A stretch of DNA of 64,000 nt from Atopsyche davidsoni (lineage: Eukaryota; Arthropoda; Insecta; Trichoptera; Hydrobiosidae), in the NCBI GenBank assembly GCA_022113835.1, contig JAILWY010000026.1:6475001-6539000 (forward strand), written 5' to 3'. Below, in pieces: positions 24,901 to 39,389 of the stretch. Within the stretch, counting starts at the first letter, position 1, and the number at the start of each line of letters is the position of its first letter. The translations under genes and the position numbers were made by a program. Under the pieces are notes generated by a model that ran no database searches, was not told where the DNA came from, and was given only the letters and a program-made list of their open reading frames with translations.

Positions 24901-27900
24901 TCCAATTATTTTTACAAATAAACGCTACCAATTACTTTATTTTAATTAACTGTACAATGAACGAAACAGTGTGTAATCAAAAAGGCAATCAGTTAATACT
25001 ATGCCTGAACAATTCGATTTCACATTAAACAAATTGCTACCTATTTTGTAGGCATCCTCTTCCAGGAATTCTTTTACGAATAAGCAAAAATATTTTATTG
25101 TAAATAAGACTTACGATATTGATTATAAGCTACAAAAAATATTAGTAAATATTAATTGAAATATATTTATCTTAAAAATATATTTTTTAATTTAGTACGG
25201 AGTTCTTAAAACAGGTTATATTGTTATATTATATAGGTTGGCTCTATGCCATTTAAATCTTCGCTTTCGTTGAAAATTAATAAACGAAGCATGTTTTATA
25301 TTTTCTGAATTAACATTGTACTAATGACAAATATACAAAGCTTCACCATTATTGAAAAATAATCTTGGGGTTTTCAAATTATTTCATCATAATTGTTGTT
25401 TAAATATTAAAATCAGTGCTTTTAATATTTTTAATTAATTGAAGTAGTTTTTTATATTTAAATAAAAATTGTAGTAACAATTCTTCATTTCCTACGTTTA
25501 ATGAAATGAGTAAATGTGCGACAAAGCAGTGTAATGTTCAATCAGTATATTCAAATACAAAATACAAAAGGACAAAACGCAGGTGTATCTATTTGTTTCA
25601 TGAAAGGTAATGAAATAAATTGCTTAACAAGCAGGTCTACTTCTTAAAGGCGTGAGTGTATAATATAATTCTTCTAGATATCTTGTGAGGCATCCATTTT
25701 TTATGCAACTTTTTGAATGTTATTTTTTTATAATTAAAACAAAAAGTAAACGCAAATAATCTCAAATGTATTTGTGTTATTAAATAAATATGTCAAAAGA
25801 AGACATAATCGTTATATTTGAGCTCCAAATAATGTTTGATTAAAAAACTTATTAAGCCAACAAAGGAGAGCTGGGTGGAAAAATATTTTATTATCGCTCA
25901 TCGTGTATAAAGACCGACGTGAATGATAACGTTATAGCCCGTCGTAAAACAACAAGTAGCTCTCGGTTGGCCGTAACTTTAATGGTGTCTTCCATCATTT
26001 TCTCCTCTACACTCTTTCTTACCAATAATAAAAATAGACTCTTTATTAAAATTAAAACCACAAACTAAGGCATATTCTATACGTTACTGACTTATGGTAC
26101 TATTATATAAATTTTAGTTGTAGATAAATGATGTTATCAATATAGAGTTTTTATTGAAAATACGCAAACAAATCAAAAAAATTATAAAAAAATCTTGATT
26201 ACGCGACGCATGTGGCCTACTTTTAAGAACAGTATTATTAGTGAATATACACCCTCATGTGAAGAACCCTTGCTGAAATCTAGCAGACTCAAAAGAGTCT
26301 GCTAATTCATTTAAGAAAAAAAAAACTTATTCCTCTATATCGAAGTCTAAATATAAAAAAACCAGAACGAAGAAATGAAAAGACGGCTAACTGTCCTATT
26401 TTTATGTTTATTCTACAAAAAACAAACCAATATTAGATCACCTGAATTAACATTGCATTATTTTTCTTCTTTTCTACTTTTTGAGGGTCGTAAGATAAAA
26501 ATATGAGTTTGAACGTTTGGTTTCCATATAGGCAAATCATAGATAACCTGTTGCCAAAGAATTTTTTTCAAACAATATTTTATTTCTCTATTACAATGAA
26601 AGCTATGATATTCAATATTCTCCAAAGTTCATAGGAACTCTTGAATTGAAAACAGGAGGTTCGAATATTTATTATGATACGAAATTGAGAAAACTTTTGT
26701 ATGCTTTGGAATAAGCAATAAAATTAAGTCCCCAGAAACAATACACGCGTGGGACGAAATTGATTGGAAATCTTCGTGGGAGGGGAAGGACCCGAACGCT
26801 TTACCAAAATTGAAGTAGATATTAGTTTACATGGAATCGATAGCAACCAAATTCGACTTATTTAAAACAATAATTAAATACTACTATCGTAATAACAAAT
26901 ATTTAAGATTAAATTTTAGTTCTAAACTTGACACAAAAATTACTTTTCATATTTATATGTCTATTTGGCATACCGCTGTATTAAAGAAAACGTGTCATTG
27001 TTCAATTATATTTTTGTAATAATTACGTCATTGGATGCTTTTAATTTATAGATTTGAAAACTCAAATCCATAAATAAAAAAGGCTTTTTTAATTAATACG
27101 TTAAAAAATAAATTTATCTTTTGAGCCCAAATGGTCACAGTATTTATTTTTTAAGATTATCGTAAAAATTACTCAATTTCTTTATTTGATAACTATTATA
27201 CTCTTCAAAAAATATAAATATATATTTTCATGTTTTTAAAAAGATTTTTAGTGAAGAAAAATTATGCTTGACTACTTCATATATTTATACTTTTATAGTA
27301 ATAATATTTACGTAACATAACCCGGTACATTTTTTGTGATCTGTTTTGAAATAAGCTACGCTCTGAAAAAAAAAAAGGAAATTGCGTTCCGTCAAATAAC
27401 ATCACAAAAGTTTTCAGAGTGAGATCCAAGCTAAAGCTATGAACCCAAAAAAATCTCTATCAATTTTTTGCCAAATACTTTTGGATCGAAAAAAATTCAG
27501 CCTTCCACCGCAGCCTTCAAAATGGCTTGTGTGTTAAAATTAATCTTATTATATTTGTTAAATGTTTTATGCTATCATCGGCTAAGAGAGCACTCAAATC
27601 TTCGTGAAGTAAATGTCACCCTGAAAACAAAGGATTTGCAAAAAAGCATTTGAATTTGACCTTTGACCCTTTTTGTGCTACACTGGGAGACTTTTCTCCG
27701 GAGGCGGAGGGGGTTGCTCGCGCCCCCGATCGTGCTGTATCTCCATCGAGCCTATGAGGATATTATCCTATCGAGCCCCTGCTGTCCACGGCCTGCAACC
27801 CCCACCCCCAGGCTCTGTAATGGGTTTATGCTTTTAACTGAAAATGTTAAATGAACTGCCAATTTTCCGTGAAAAACACTTTACTTTGTATAAAACGTTG

Positions 27901-28295
27901 TGGTGTGTTTTTGCATTGTTTCGGTTTAAAATGCAATAAAATTTCCATGAAAACGGTATTTTAAAACATGATTATATATATGTTTATATTATGAATAATT
28001 TTCTTCTCTCTTATTCCCTCTTTCTCAGAGAATATTTGTGGCCACCTATCACACTGAACATATAATGAATACTAAATTCCAAAAATCATGTGCATTAATC
28101 TGAAAACAGTGCACACGTTTCGCAACGAATATTATAAGTATACGTTTAAATTACACCAATTTATCATTATCACATGTAGATACTTTAAATGTAATATATA
28201 TTTGGTTTAATCTTGTTGAGGGACAAGGCATTTGATTCGTGAAGATCCATTATTAAACTAAATGTTTGATGGTTAACTAAACTGAGTTTAGTTAA
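21996..28295. other. AT-rich non-coding stretch
   Basis: No gene supported. GC-richer patches occur at 23130-23240 (C-rich) and 27690-27820. Neither shows a recognisable coding frame or convincing splice sites. Confidence 0.6.
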
Positions 28296-28339
28296 GCATC
28301 TGATGATGACCCAGTGTATTGGGTCGAAACTAGTAATGC
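28296..28339 (+). ncRNA. Hammerhead-ribozyme-like motif, Penelope/retrozyme style
   Basis: In order: GCAT (28296-28299), CTGATGA core (28300-28306), an extra T, stem II GACCCA/TGGGTC (28308-28313 with 28320-28325, 6-nt loop), GAAA (28326-28329), CTAG (28330-28333), TA, then ATGC (28336-28339). GCAT/ATGC forms a short stem I, CTAG could form a minimal stem III, and TA fits the UH cleavage site. This order matches the small type I hammerheads known from Penelope-like elements and retrozymes. The one defect is the extra T between CTGATGA and stem II, so activity is uncertain. An AATAAA-containing tail follows at about 28350. Confidence 0.5.
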
Positions 28340-30641
28340 AAATAATTTTAATAAACTCAAAGTGAAGACAAAATACAAAGGTACTTTTATTATTATAATA
28401 TTTGGTTTAGTTTCAAAATCTTATTGAAATATTTATACAATATTAAATGTATGTAAAATTTGTGAAATCTGAATAAAACCTGTGCCATGCTTACCTGCAA
28501 CAATCATTTCACCTAACAATGCGATGGCCTTTCAATCTTCACAAAAGCATAGCAGAATTCACATACCAGGTCGTATACAAAGAGCGTTTATCCGTCTGCA
28601 GAATGTTCGCGTTTCAAAACCCCTAAATATTTTCAGCGAGCGACTGAGCCCGCCGCAATTATTTTAAATAATTTCCACACTTATCCGACGCACCGAGCCG
28701 AGGAGTAAAGGATCCGGGGGTGGGCGCGGAAAGGGTGGGCGGGGGATGTTTAATCAGAACATGAAAGATCGAGTGAAAGGGCACATGCTGGGAAACTAAC
28801 GAATTTTTACGGTATCAATATACTTCCAAGGCCTCGTACATTTTATAAACCTTTTGAAGTGCGTGTAAAAAGCGAAGCTCGCGAAATTAGTTTCTTCAGA
28901 AGTGAGAAAAGATATAATTTGATATCTGAGCATATAAGAAGACGTCACGAGCAGACACAATGTTTAACAGTATAGTCCAGGTGATGAACTCAGTTATTTT
29001 ATATGCCCTTAAGTATCTTCAACTTTATATATCGTTTCTGCTCCGGGAGACACTTGTCATTAAATACATCTTACATACATTTATGAAATATTTTCATTGA
29101 AGAGACAAGTATAAATATCTCGAGAAGCCTTTTTTTGTACGACTGAGCAACGTAAAATGAAACAGCAAACTTTTATCTTATAGACAATCTTTGAGTTTCG
29201 TAATATTTTACAGCATATATTTTACTTCGCAAATACCCACTGTTTTAAACGTCACTTGTTTAATAGATTTTCTAAAGTGCAGGGAAAACTTTTTCGTTTT
29301 AAAACGGACTGAAAGTTTTATATTTGCGAATTCTCGGGTAGAAACGGCATAGTGTTTGAAGCATTAACTTCGCCGGTGGGCAAACATCCTGAAAGGGGAG
29401 ACCCGTTCATCAGGACGGAAGGGAGGTGCGGGGCTGAATATATTGGGTCAGTAAATGTACCCTAAAAATAACAAAAAAAAAGTATTCCGTAAATCTCGAA
29501 AGTAATTTTGAACCGAACTTGGACGCTTCTAGGATAATATTTGTGATTTGGATTGTAAATAAATATATAAATAGAAAATAAAACTTTCGTGAAAAATATA
29601 TTATCTGGTGCTCATACCTGAAGTCAATGAACTTTATGCATAACATATATATATATAAATTAGATAAAAAAAATATTTTTAATTTCATACATCAGTTTTT
29701 CATTTCTTTTATGAAATGAATATATAAAAAAATACTATACTCTTTTTAATACATATTATCTATTTACAAAAACAAATCCTGTAAGATTTTAAAATTGATC
29801 AAATGAAAGATGAAAATTTAAACATATTTTTTTTATTAACCACACATGGGAAATAGTTACAAGAACATTGTTATGCGTTGTCTGCAAAATTCAGAAACAT
29901 TATGTTACTTAATCTTATTGAAAAGTATTTCAGGTACTATAAAAAATATCGCAAACGTTATTTGGAAAGTGAGTCAGTCTTTTGTAGTAGTAATAAACTA
30001 TTGCTTCTTAACGTAATAGTTATGCTTACGGCATTTCTATGGAAATTATAAAAAGTGCTCTTAATGCAATTTGTATGTGGTTTTTTTGTCAGCAAGCTCT
30101 TTTGGCCTCATTCACATCTGAAAATAGGGTTGAATACTTTACCAATAGCCGGTCAAGCATCATCATTCTGAATCATGAATTGAAATGAAATAGACTTTAT
30201 TTTCTTCTGCTTTGAATAAATATAATCATATTTAAATTTAATATAATTTTACTTGCGTTGTAGTGTGCAGGCTTTTAACACAGGTTTTTACAAGTTAACT
30301 TTGAATACGACGAGTGAATTCATAAATAATGCTCCGCTGCGCTGTTCACGTATAAAACGCCGATATAAGCGGCGATTGTACTGGCAGTGCCGGTGAAATG
30401 GGACACCGCGACTACAATTTATGACTTTATTTACCAACCATTCGCTGACGACGTACACGACTGGGTGATCGCGTTCCTCACCTCTACGAAAATAAAAATA
30501 TTCTAAATGTCAACATTTTCTGTATAATATAAAGTGGTTTTGAATATACCTTTTTTCTATAGTAACGTTTTACAGATGTTTGTAAAGTTAAAACAATCTG
30601 TCTAATGGAATCTAACCGAGAGCAGTTTTCTTCTTCTTCAT

Positions 30642-30672
30642 GTCACCAAACTCCTCAGAGGAGTTTGGTGAC
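30642..30672. repeat. Perfect 31-bp palindrome
   Basis: GTCACCAAACTCCTC (30642-30656) is followed by a single A, then its exact reverse complement (30658-30672). There is no room for an RNA loop, so this is a DNA-level palindrome, not a conventional hairpin gene. Confidence 0.95.
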
Positions 30673-33600
30673 CATCTCACTGCATATAAGTCTGTATGTT
30701 CACGGTTTTCTTAGGGTAAATAGTGTAGTGGGTCCCCGGGTCCTTTTACACCGCAGTTTTACAAACGAAGGTTTGAGCGTTGGTGCTGCCCAACAGCATT
30801 ATCATACAATCCTTTTCTTACAAAGCTCTTTTTGAAAGTCATAAAATTTTCATACAAAAGTAAAAGCATTAAATAAAAACGACTTCATTAACTTTTAGTA
30901 TTGAACGGAATTTCTGTCTGTAGTTTCCAACCATGAACATTAACGAAAGCGGTTACCTAAATAATAATTATAACGAGTGGAAGTATCAGATTATATATTA
31001 TATATTATGTTAAATTAGGATAGAGCATTTTTATGCTTCAGTTTCTGTCAAAAAATATTAAGTACATTATTTTTTGAGTATAATTTCTGAATTCATCAAA
31101 TTAAAAAAAAAATTATCAAACATTTTATGTGATGATTTGTTTTTAATGTTCTGTTTTGTTGCAGCTGATTATTTCATGACATTTGAGACTTAATATTCAA
31201 TAGTTCATGTCTATAGGGGTAAAATTATGATGAGAATTAATTTTTATAAATGCACTTTTCGGTGTTATTGTGTTAGTGATTGTGGTTATTATTCCAGGAA
31301 ATAAAACAAAAAAACCAGTATTCGAGTCAAAACACAAGTACATTTTCCAAACCGTACGAACCTGTCGTGTTTAACGATATAACATTAAATTATTATCAAC
31401 CAAACAATAAACAAAGTTCTTACAAGTTATTCTCGTAGCTACTTTCTGAACTTTAGCATAATAAGTACAAGTTAAGATCTTCAAATATATACGAAACTTT
31501 ACCACCTCTATTTTTTCAACAACTCTTTAGAAGCATTAAACTTTTAAATCTAATTTTGGTGAAAATTATATTACGATGATAAGGTCTCTGATTTTTTCAG
31601 AGATGACTGATATATATATTTTTAAATTTTACCTGAACAAAAAGTTTTTCAATTATAAATAAATGAAATAACCGCTATTTATGTTTTTAGTTGTGTTCTA
31701 TATCTTTTTGATTCTCTGTGTTTTAACTTTTGCAATGCGGATATAAACTTCTTAATTATTCCAGAAATTTCTACGTTGGGGTCTTTATCAGTGAATCGGT
31801 GTGTCTAACATACATCTTACCGGGTTTCGTATTTATAACAGTTGACTGTAAACACATTTAAATGAATAGTTTGGCATATTCCCAACCCCGGTCTGTATTG
31901 TATGTGGGGTGGTGCCGGAAATGGTATGGGTGGAGACAGTCGCGCTCGCATGACTTACTACAGCCATTATCTGCAAATGGTGCGATTAAAGTTTTAGTTC
32001 TGCCTTATGTCTGGTTATCTCAGTTTTATTTCCAAAGGTAAAAAAGATTGAATGAAATTAAAGTCTAAATTTCTTAAAAAAAAAAAAACGATCAGGCAAT
32101 CTGGAATTACTGTTATGCAGACTTAAAGCACGATTGTTTTTTTAAAAAGAACAAAAGATATAATTCACAACTCCTACATAATATTTCCAATTACTGTTTT
32201 ATTTGGATTCATTTGTATGGATACTTAAGTATATTTGTTTATGAGTGTTTTTTTAAGTATTTTTGAAATTTCATAATTTATTTTAATTAAAAATATGTTA
32301 CATTAAACGTGTTTTGTCAAATTAAAACTCAATAGTTCGTTGTCGATAGAAAATCTTGTTTGTCTAAATATTTGGTTTAAATCTTACCGTTCAAAAATCT
32401 TTATATTTTTATCAAGTAACAAATATTATATGATACGGATATAAAATAATCTATTAAGAATTTCATTGGAATTGAGTCGTAAGAAAATGTGAAAGCTTAA
32501 TTTCCCTGCAAAATTTAATTGTCAGAACAGAGCATGTAAGTTAATGAGAATCTTATAACGACTTTATCTGTAAACGTTTTTAATACAACTATTACAATTC
32601 ACTTCAAACTTTTAATTTGGTTTATATATGTAAATATCATTGAAATATTATTAATGTGGTTTGTAGCAAAATACTGGCCCTAGTAGAGATAACAGAGCTC
32701 TGAATGCAAATTAAATCCTTACGATTCCCATTTTAATACAGATCCTACTACATCTACAGCCTTTACTAAAGAGGGGCAGTTAATTTTATTCATGAGTCAA
32801 TTTTTATAATCTCTACAAAAGAAATTATTATCTAACCTGGAAAAATGAACTAAATGCTCTGCAAAGCATTCTTGGGGAGAATCTTGCTATGGGATTAAAT
32901 TAAAATTATTTTTCTAAGTGAGAAAGGCTCTAGTAACTCTCGCGCATGGCGGCGATATGATTCTGCATTTACTTATACTCCATAGAGTCAACAATATAAG
33001 AAAGAGTCATGTTTTTATTTTTTTTTTAAATATCGGTAAATAAAATCATTTAATATAATACAAAATCATTCATGAATCTCAATTCAAATTTTATTGTGTG
33101 ATTTTGTTTACATATTATATTCCGAAAATAACAGCTCCTGCTAAGTATTTCAATGGAGTGAATTTTAATTAAAAAAAAAGATCCCTGTGCATTTTTGTTG
33201 ATAGCTTCAAAAGTGTGAAACATTCCAACTTAAATAACCTGAGCATTTGAATCGGAGTCTAATTTTCACCTTATTAGTAACCTGAATTATTTATAGTATT
33301 GATATACAATCAAACATCCAATTAGAAGTATCGAAACCACTACTTAGTAATTTCGACTATCTTAGTCTTTGGGGAATAGGGTTTTCATTCAGGGACTCGG
33401 TGATTAGTAAGTACTAATTTTAAGCACTGACTTATGTATGAATAATAGACTATCATAATGTCTTAAAATAATATGGCCCCAAAATGAATATTAAGTTCAC
33501 CATTTTTTTTTTCTATAATCATTATAAAATATGTATCTAAATATAATTTTATTTCACTTATAGCACTTACTACGACGGCAACAATTCGTTTTGGAATATA

Positions 33601-35108
33601 GAAAATTCTGACACAATTTTATTTTTTTCTGTATAATAGTCACAGAGCTGCAAATGAGTTATATTGAATAAGACATATTATTTATTTTCAAAAGAACATA
33701 ATCTTCTTTTTCATCACTTGAAAGCCTCTGAAGATGAGCTTCCGTTCCAAAAATAGACTAGGCTACGGCTTCATTTTCAATCCAGTCTTTACACTTCTAG
33801 GATCGAGTAATACCATAAGCTAATCTCCACATCCCCCAAGCGGAGAGAACACCCTCGACCAACCCCAAGCACGGACTTATAAATATTCCAGTATGACGGT
33901 GGCGGAGCTCCTAGAGTCTCATTTCCACTTTGGCGCAAGATGGGCCAAGTTAATGGTGCAGCTCGCTTCAGTGAAATGTGGTCTTTCAAGCGAGATAACA
34001 AACTTATTGAAACTACCTGATCGAGTTTGCTCCTGCTCGTTTTTCTACCCGCGATGTCCGAAGGGATTTACACATACACGATTTCCAGGAAAACGCTTTA
34101 TCTGAAGTAATAGATTTCCGTACAAATTAGATATATAAGATTAATTACTTCTTATGGCAGCAGTGAAAGGTTAAAGATATAATGGAATATTATATGACTG
34201 GCAGGTGAATAATTCTTGTGATATGATAGATCGTTAAACAATTTTTGGAAACGTCAAACCTTCGTCAGTCGTGATATATAATTATATTTTAGCAACAAAG
34301 TAAAGGTTATGTTTAACACACATAATTTTCCTTTAAGGTAATTTAAATGTAACGAGTAGCTAATGTTGCATAAAATCTGTTGTTTTCACTGTAAATTATA
34401 CACATTGACTGTGTGTTTTGAATTAATATAATAACAAGACGTTTGACAGAAAATGATGTATATATTTATTTTATATTTATGTTTTTTTATATTTGTATTG
34501 TAAAAAACGATAAACCACACAATAAAGCGTACTTTACGCTATGTGAGCTTAATCTTGATTGCTAATTTGCATATGCTATTATATAAAACAACACATTACA
34601 AAAAATGGTGTGTGCCGATCATTTTAAGAAAAATATTCCATTATTCTTCTCGATCAAAATTGAGCATTAGAAATACTTAATTAACGCATTTGACTTATTA
34701 ATTGATTTGACAAGTAAAATCCTAATTAAAATTTCTGTCATAACTAAAATATGAAATATTTATATTTATAAGCTCCATAAACTGTAAAACATTTGTATTA
34801 GATATTTATCCAAATAAATATGGTCACTCTCTAATATCAAAGAGGGTTGAAACTTTTCAATTTTGGTGCAGTACAAGACACGACCCACATAGGACTACAA
34901 AAGTGGGTTTCCAACACATTCTTGGCATAGGCACTGTGCGCAGGCTGAGATCTAAAAAATAAATGGCGACTGCTTGCCAACAATGGAAGTATTGGAATAG
35001 TGCATATAAAATGGCGCGACTCCCTGCAGATAACTTGTCAACCGGTAGCTGTTTTATTTCCGTTGCCAATTCGGAAGATTACCTACTTGGAGAAAGGGTA
35101 TGGTATTA

Positions 35109-35111
<3 letters not shown>

Positions 35112-35159
<48 letters not shown>
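35112..35159. repeat. (TA)n microsatellite
   Basis: Uninterrupted TA dinucleotide run of about 24 units. Confidence 0.97.
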
Positions 35160-35161
<2 letters not shown>

Positions 35162-38100
35162 GATTAGGGACTAATGCCATTTGAAGTACTCCAAATATAA
35201 AGAACAAATGTGAATAGCCAAATGTCTGGGAGATTACAATCGTTTTTGTTTGTGAGTGCTTTTGCCTTTCGTGGGCTTTTCCAGAAGTCATGAATAAAAT
35301 AATGCTAGGAGCGAAGCCCACGACTTCCCGGCTCTCCTTTAAACTTTCTGGCCAAGATTTTGCCTGTAAGTTCTTTGTTTTTTTTGTAATTAATTTGGTT
35401 CCTTTATCAAGGGTTTCTATTATTAAGTCTACTTTAAAAAATATTCACTAGAGTTTTTTTTTATAATTTCAACATTATTTTAAAATAAAACACGAATATA
35501 ATATAAGTAAAACAATTTGGGAATTGTTTTACGATTTAAAATTTTATGAATCTGTGCTTCATTAAAACGAATCTATCAAGATTGGAATATTGGAAAATAT
35601 CAAACTGCAAATCATAATTCAGAAATACACTGTAAAGTTATTGGAGCATTGCCGAGTGATGGTTCTTAATAATGTTTTTCACCCTAACTCCTACCTCCTG
35701 GGGGGAATAGGAAGCAAGATAGGTGACTGTGATTGATATTGAAAAATATCACAAGCCATTGAACGATATATCACCACGAAGATAAATTATTTCCAGAAAA
35801 TTGACTACAACGAATATTAAAGTAGTTTTATTATCGAATAGTTCTAAAACCTCATATATCAGCTGAGCACAGATTAAAGTATCGTTTAAGTATAATAGAT
35901 TATTGTGGTTTGTCAAAAACCTCAAGTGTCTCAAAAGCCAAAAACTGAAAAAAATATTTTTTATTATATCGTTATAACAGTGTTTTTACTTAATTTGATA
36001 GTGTCGTTTTAAAAAATAATAATTGGGTTTATTTCTAATTTTTGAAAATGTTGATGAGTTATAGTCAATAAACGATATTCAGATGATCGTTACTGTAAAA
36101 GACCATGACTTGAGTTGTACTGTATTATATAGCTGAAGATCGTTGCAAATATTTCAGCTAATCTTCGTGAGCTGACATATGTTTACTAATCATTTACTTG
36201 TTCTTACTTTTTTGTTTCTTTGTGTAATTTTTTTTTTGTATTTGCTTTTTTGTATTTTCTTTTTGTCTAATTAATAAGAAGTGTTAAATAATGCACTTAT
36301 TTAAAAGTCGATCATTTAAAACTGTTTAAAACAAGTATACTTCAATCGCTAAAACTAAACACAATTTTTCTATATTTACGACAAAAATTGTATTTTGTTT
36401 TTTAAAAAAGTCTACAAAAAAGTGACCGATTAGGGTAATCATAATTATAAAAAATAAATATTATTTAAAATATTAATAAGAATATAGTTTTCGGGTAGAG
36501 GTTTTTTTAAGGCTCATAAGTCACTGCCTGAGAAACTTGTAACTTTCCCTAATAAATAATCATACTTTCACTTAAGCGTCTTGGTTGTGACATTTTTAAG
36601 CCGAAATTCATAAAACCTGAAAACCGCTCTTTGTAAAAGAAATAATTAAAATTTAAAACTCGCTGTTCATGTCGAGAATCACGAAATATTAAATAACTTT
36701 TTTATGAAAATTAAATTAACAATTTTTAATACAATACAGGAAACCACTATCACATTAGACCATTATTTATTACTCAAAACTTGTTTTATAAAAACACTAT
36801 CAAATACATCACACGGATTACCAAAAATATTATTTCACTACATTCTATCCATAGTAATATAAAAATTATGTCAGACAACAGATCGTTGAGACTATTTTAT
36901 TGTGGGGGTACAGTACGATACGATTATAAAGTGGAATTTGTTAATTAAAATCAGTACAAAATTGTTGTGTCCTAAGTCATGAAAAAAAAAAATTAAGGGC
37001 CGCGTTAGGGGGTTCTTTTTAGGGTGCTCGATCTAAATTTTAGAGTACAAATTTGCATTAAATGTAAAAACTTGAATCCACGAAGCGTAATTTAGATATT
37101 TAACGGTAAATACGAATATTTCACATTCATCGAAACATACAAATATAATTAAAGCTTTCTTATTCACCGGAGGGGGGCATAAGAAACTCACGCAATTTTA
37201 AGGGGATGAAACCTTTTTATTTCTCTTTATTCAAATGAGTCCTCGAGATTTAGCGCTCTCCGAGTCCGCGGCACACGACGCCAGGACCCCGCACCCTCGC
37301 AGCCTCGTCTCCCTGTACTTTCTGTGGAAAGCTTCCTTACTCCTCGAGTACTTCACTCTTTTGCCAGAAATTCCACATCGTTCACAGACACGGAACGTTT
37401 GAATCAAGAGGGATGTTTGAAATGTTTGTGAGTCGAGCCGTGGAGCCTCGGAATAATCTCAACGCGCGAGTCCGTCCGAGCGGAGTCTCAGTCTGAAGAC
37501 ATTGCAGGGACATCTTAATGAAGGTTTTTTTTTACCAAAATAAATAAAAATAAAAATAATGTGATTGAAACCCTATAAGTAGTCAAATCTACATCATTTT
37601 TCGCAAAAACCACTGAGCACTGCCGAAATAATAGTAAATAACTTAAGAGGGTAGCAGTGACTTTAGAAATTCTTTACTTCCGCAATAAAGTACTGAAAAA
37701 AAAGATGATATTTCGAAAGAAGTATTTCCTGCAAAGACGATCGACAAGCTAATTTTTAGTTTTGAAATTTATAATTGATTATTTTAGGGAAAATGTGCTT
37801 ATTTATAGCACAGAAGAATTATAACTGTTCAAAAAGAGTATGAAAGCAAAAAAAAGTACGGAATCTCAAAGAATCGGAAACGTTTTAGTAATAACAAATC
37901 TCTGTCCTTTTTATGGTGGTGAAGTTTTTTAGTAACAATATACTCGTAAATAGAAATTAAAAATCAGCTAGTGTAAAAGGTGTTATTGAAACGTAGTGAT
38001 GAGGCTTAAAAAATGTAAAACAATTATAAAAAAACTATATTTATACTAATAGCATAAGTTTTTAAGAATAGTTTTTATTATTCAATTAAGATTCTCAGCT

Positions 38101-39033
38101 TGAGTGAACTATTGTGTATCGATTCACTTAAATACATTTTCTTTGCCGGTCCCCTTCGTACATTTGCACTCAAGCAAAGCGGTCACTGCGGGGCTCCGAT
38201 GCGAGAATATAATAAAATCTGGGTAAATGTGAATACTTCCGACTGGCCCGAGCACTTTGTCATTATTGAGAACGCTCTCTAGTACAATAAAAATCACTTT
38301 GTGTTACGCACTTCCCGTGTTGCTCCACTCTACTAGACTGGGTTGAAACATTTCACCCCACAATTTTCATACAAACCTCACTCTCCAGTAATACGGTTAT
38401 TCTATAGCGTGAAAAAAAAATTCTTAAACATTTCCAAACAAGTCCAAGAAAATTTATGTGAATGAAATTAGATTCGTTTTTTTATTCAAAGTAGTATTAA
38501 TTTTCAAAAAATAAAATTCATTCGGTAATTATGTTTCCTTGAATTTCTAGATATTATTTTATGAAGCATTTTCGAATAAACCAGCTCTCCGCGTAAACGG
38601 GCATGAATGGGTTACTGAGAGTTATCTGAAAGTGAGCCCTCCGATGGAACCGGATGTAATAATTGTGACCGATATGCATCAGCGATTCAGTCACAATTGC
38701 GAAGGTTCGCGAAGCTTTGTCCCGCCCCCACCCATTACCCGTCTACCTAAGATTTCAATACACAAAAGAATACGATCCCAAAAAAAAACGTTTGAGGTAG
38801 ACTTATTTTATCGATGAAAGCAATTTAAGTTTTATACATATTATATAAATATATATATATGTGTGTGTTCATAAAAAAATGGTTTAAAATTTGCTTTAAA
38901 CATTCTGTTGTATTTTTTAACAACACAAGCTTTAACCTAGATCGTCCCTGCACATTATCTTTCAATAATGTAAACAAGAGGCCGTATTTTTACCTCTCGG
39001 TCAATGTTGTCTCTGGTCACTAATTTATATTGC

Positions 39034-39094
39034 GAGTCTATTGGCTTATCCGCTTTCATCCCCTGTAGGCCTGGGGTGACGTCATGCCGGAAGC
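39034..39094 (+). promoter_or_regulatory. CCAAT / CRE / ETS promoter-like module
   Basis: A reverse CCAAT word (CTATTGGC, about 39038) is followed by a full CRE palindrome TGACGTCA (39077-39084) and an ETS-type site CCGGAAGC (39087-39094) two bases after it. The module lies about 300 bp upstream of the putative 5' exon boundary at 39390 and about 500 bp upstream of the first Ras-gene ATG. Binding is inferred from sequence words only. Confidence 0.45.
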
Positions 39095-39389
39095 TCCATT
39101 ACCACCTGCTTTGTACTGACTTCAATCAGGCTGCGACCCTTGGCCTATCGAGGCTGATATCGGCCTGAATAAAATCAATTCCGAAAGGAGATACTATGCA
39201 GACGACTTTTCTGGTTTTATCTGATACGGTTTATACATTACTTTCATGAATATATTTTTAAATAATTACCAAAAAAATACATATTTATTAATCTAACGAG
39301 ATAATATACACGGAATGAAACCTGCTGCGGATATGTATATTTTTTATAACAATGAAATTTTACTGAAATATATATTTGTTTTGTTTCAG

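Larger units (their letters stand above)
28340..39037. other. AT-rich non-coding stretch upstream of the Ras coding exons
   Basis: No supported coding gene. GC-richer patches at 28680-28760, 29340-29440, 33780-34050 and 37220-37510 break the AT-rich background. The last is CpG-rich, contains a TCAGTC initiator-like match near 37488, and could be a regulatory island or alternative promoter. The frame at 33893-34105 follows a TATAAATA word but matches nothing I know. Confidence 0.5.
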
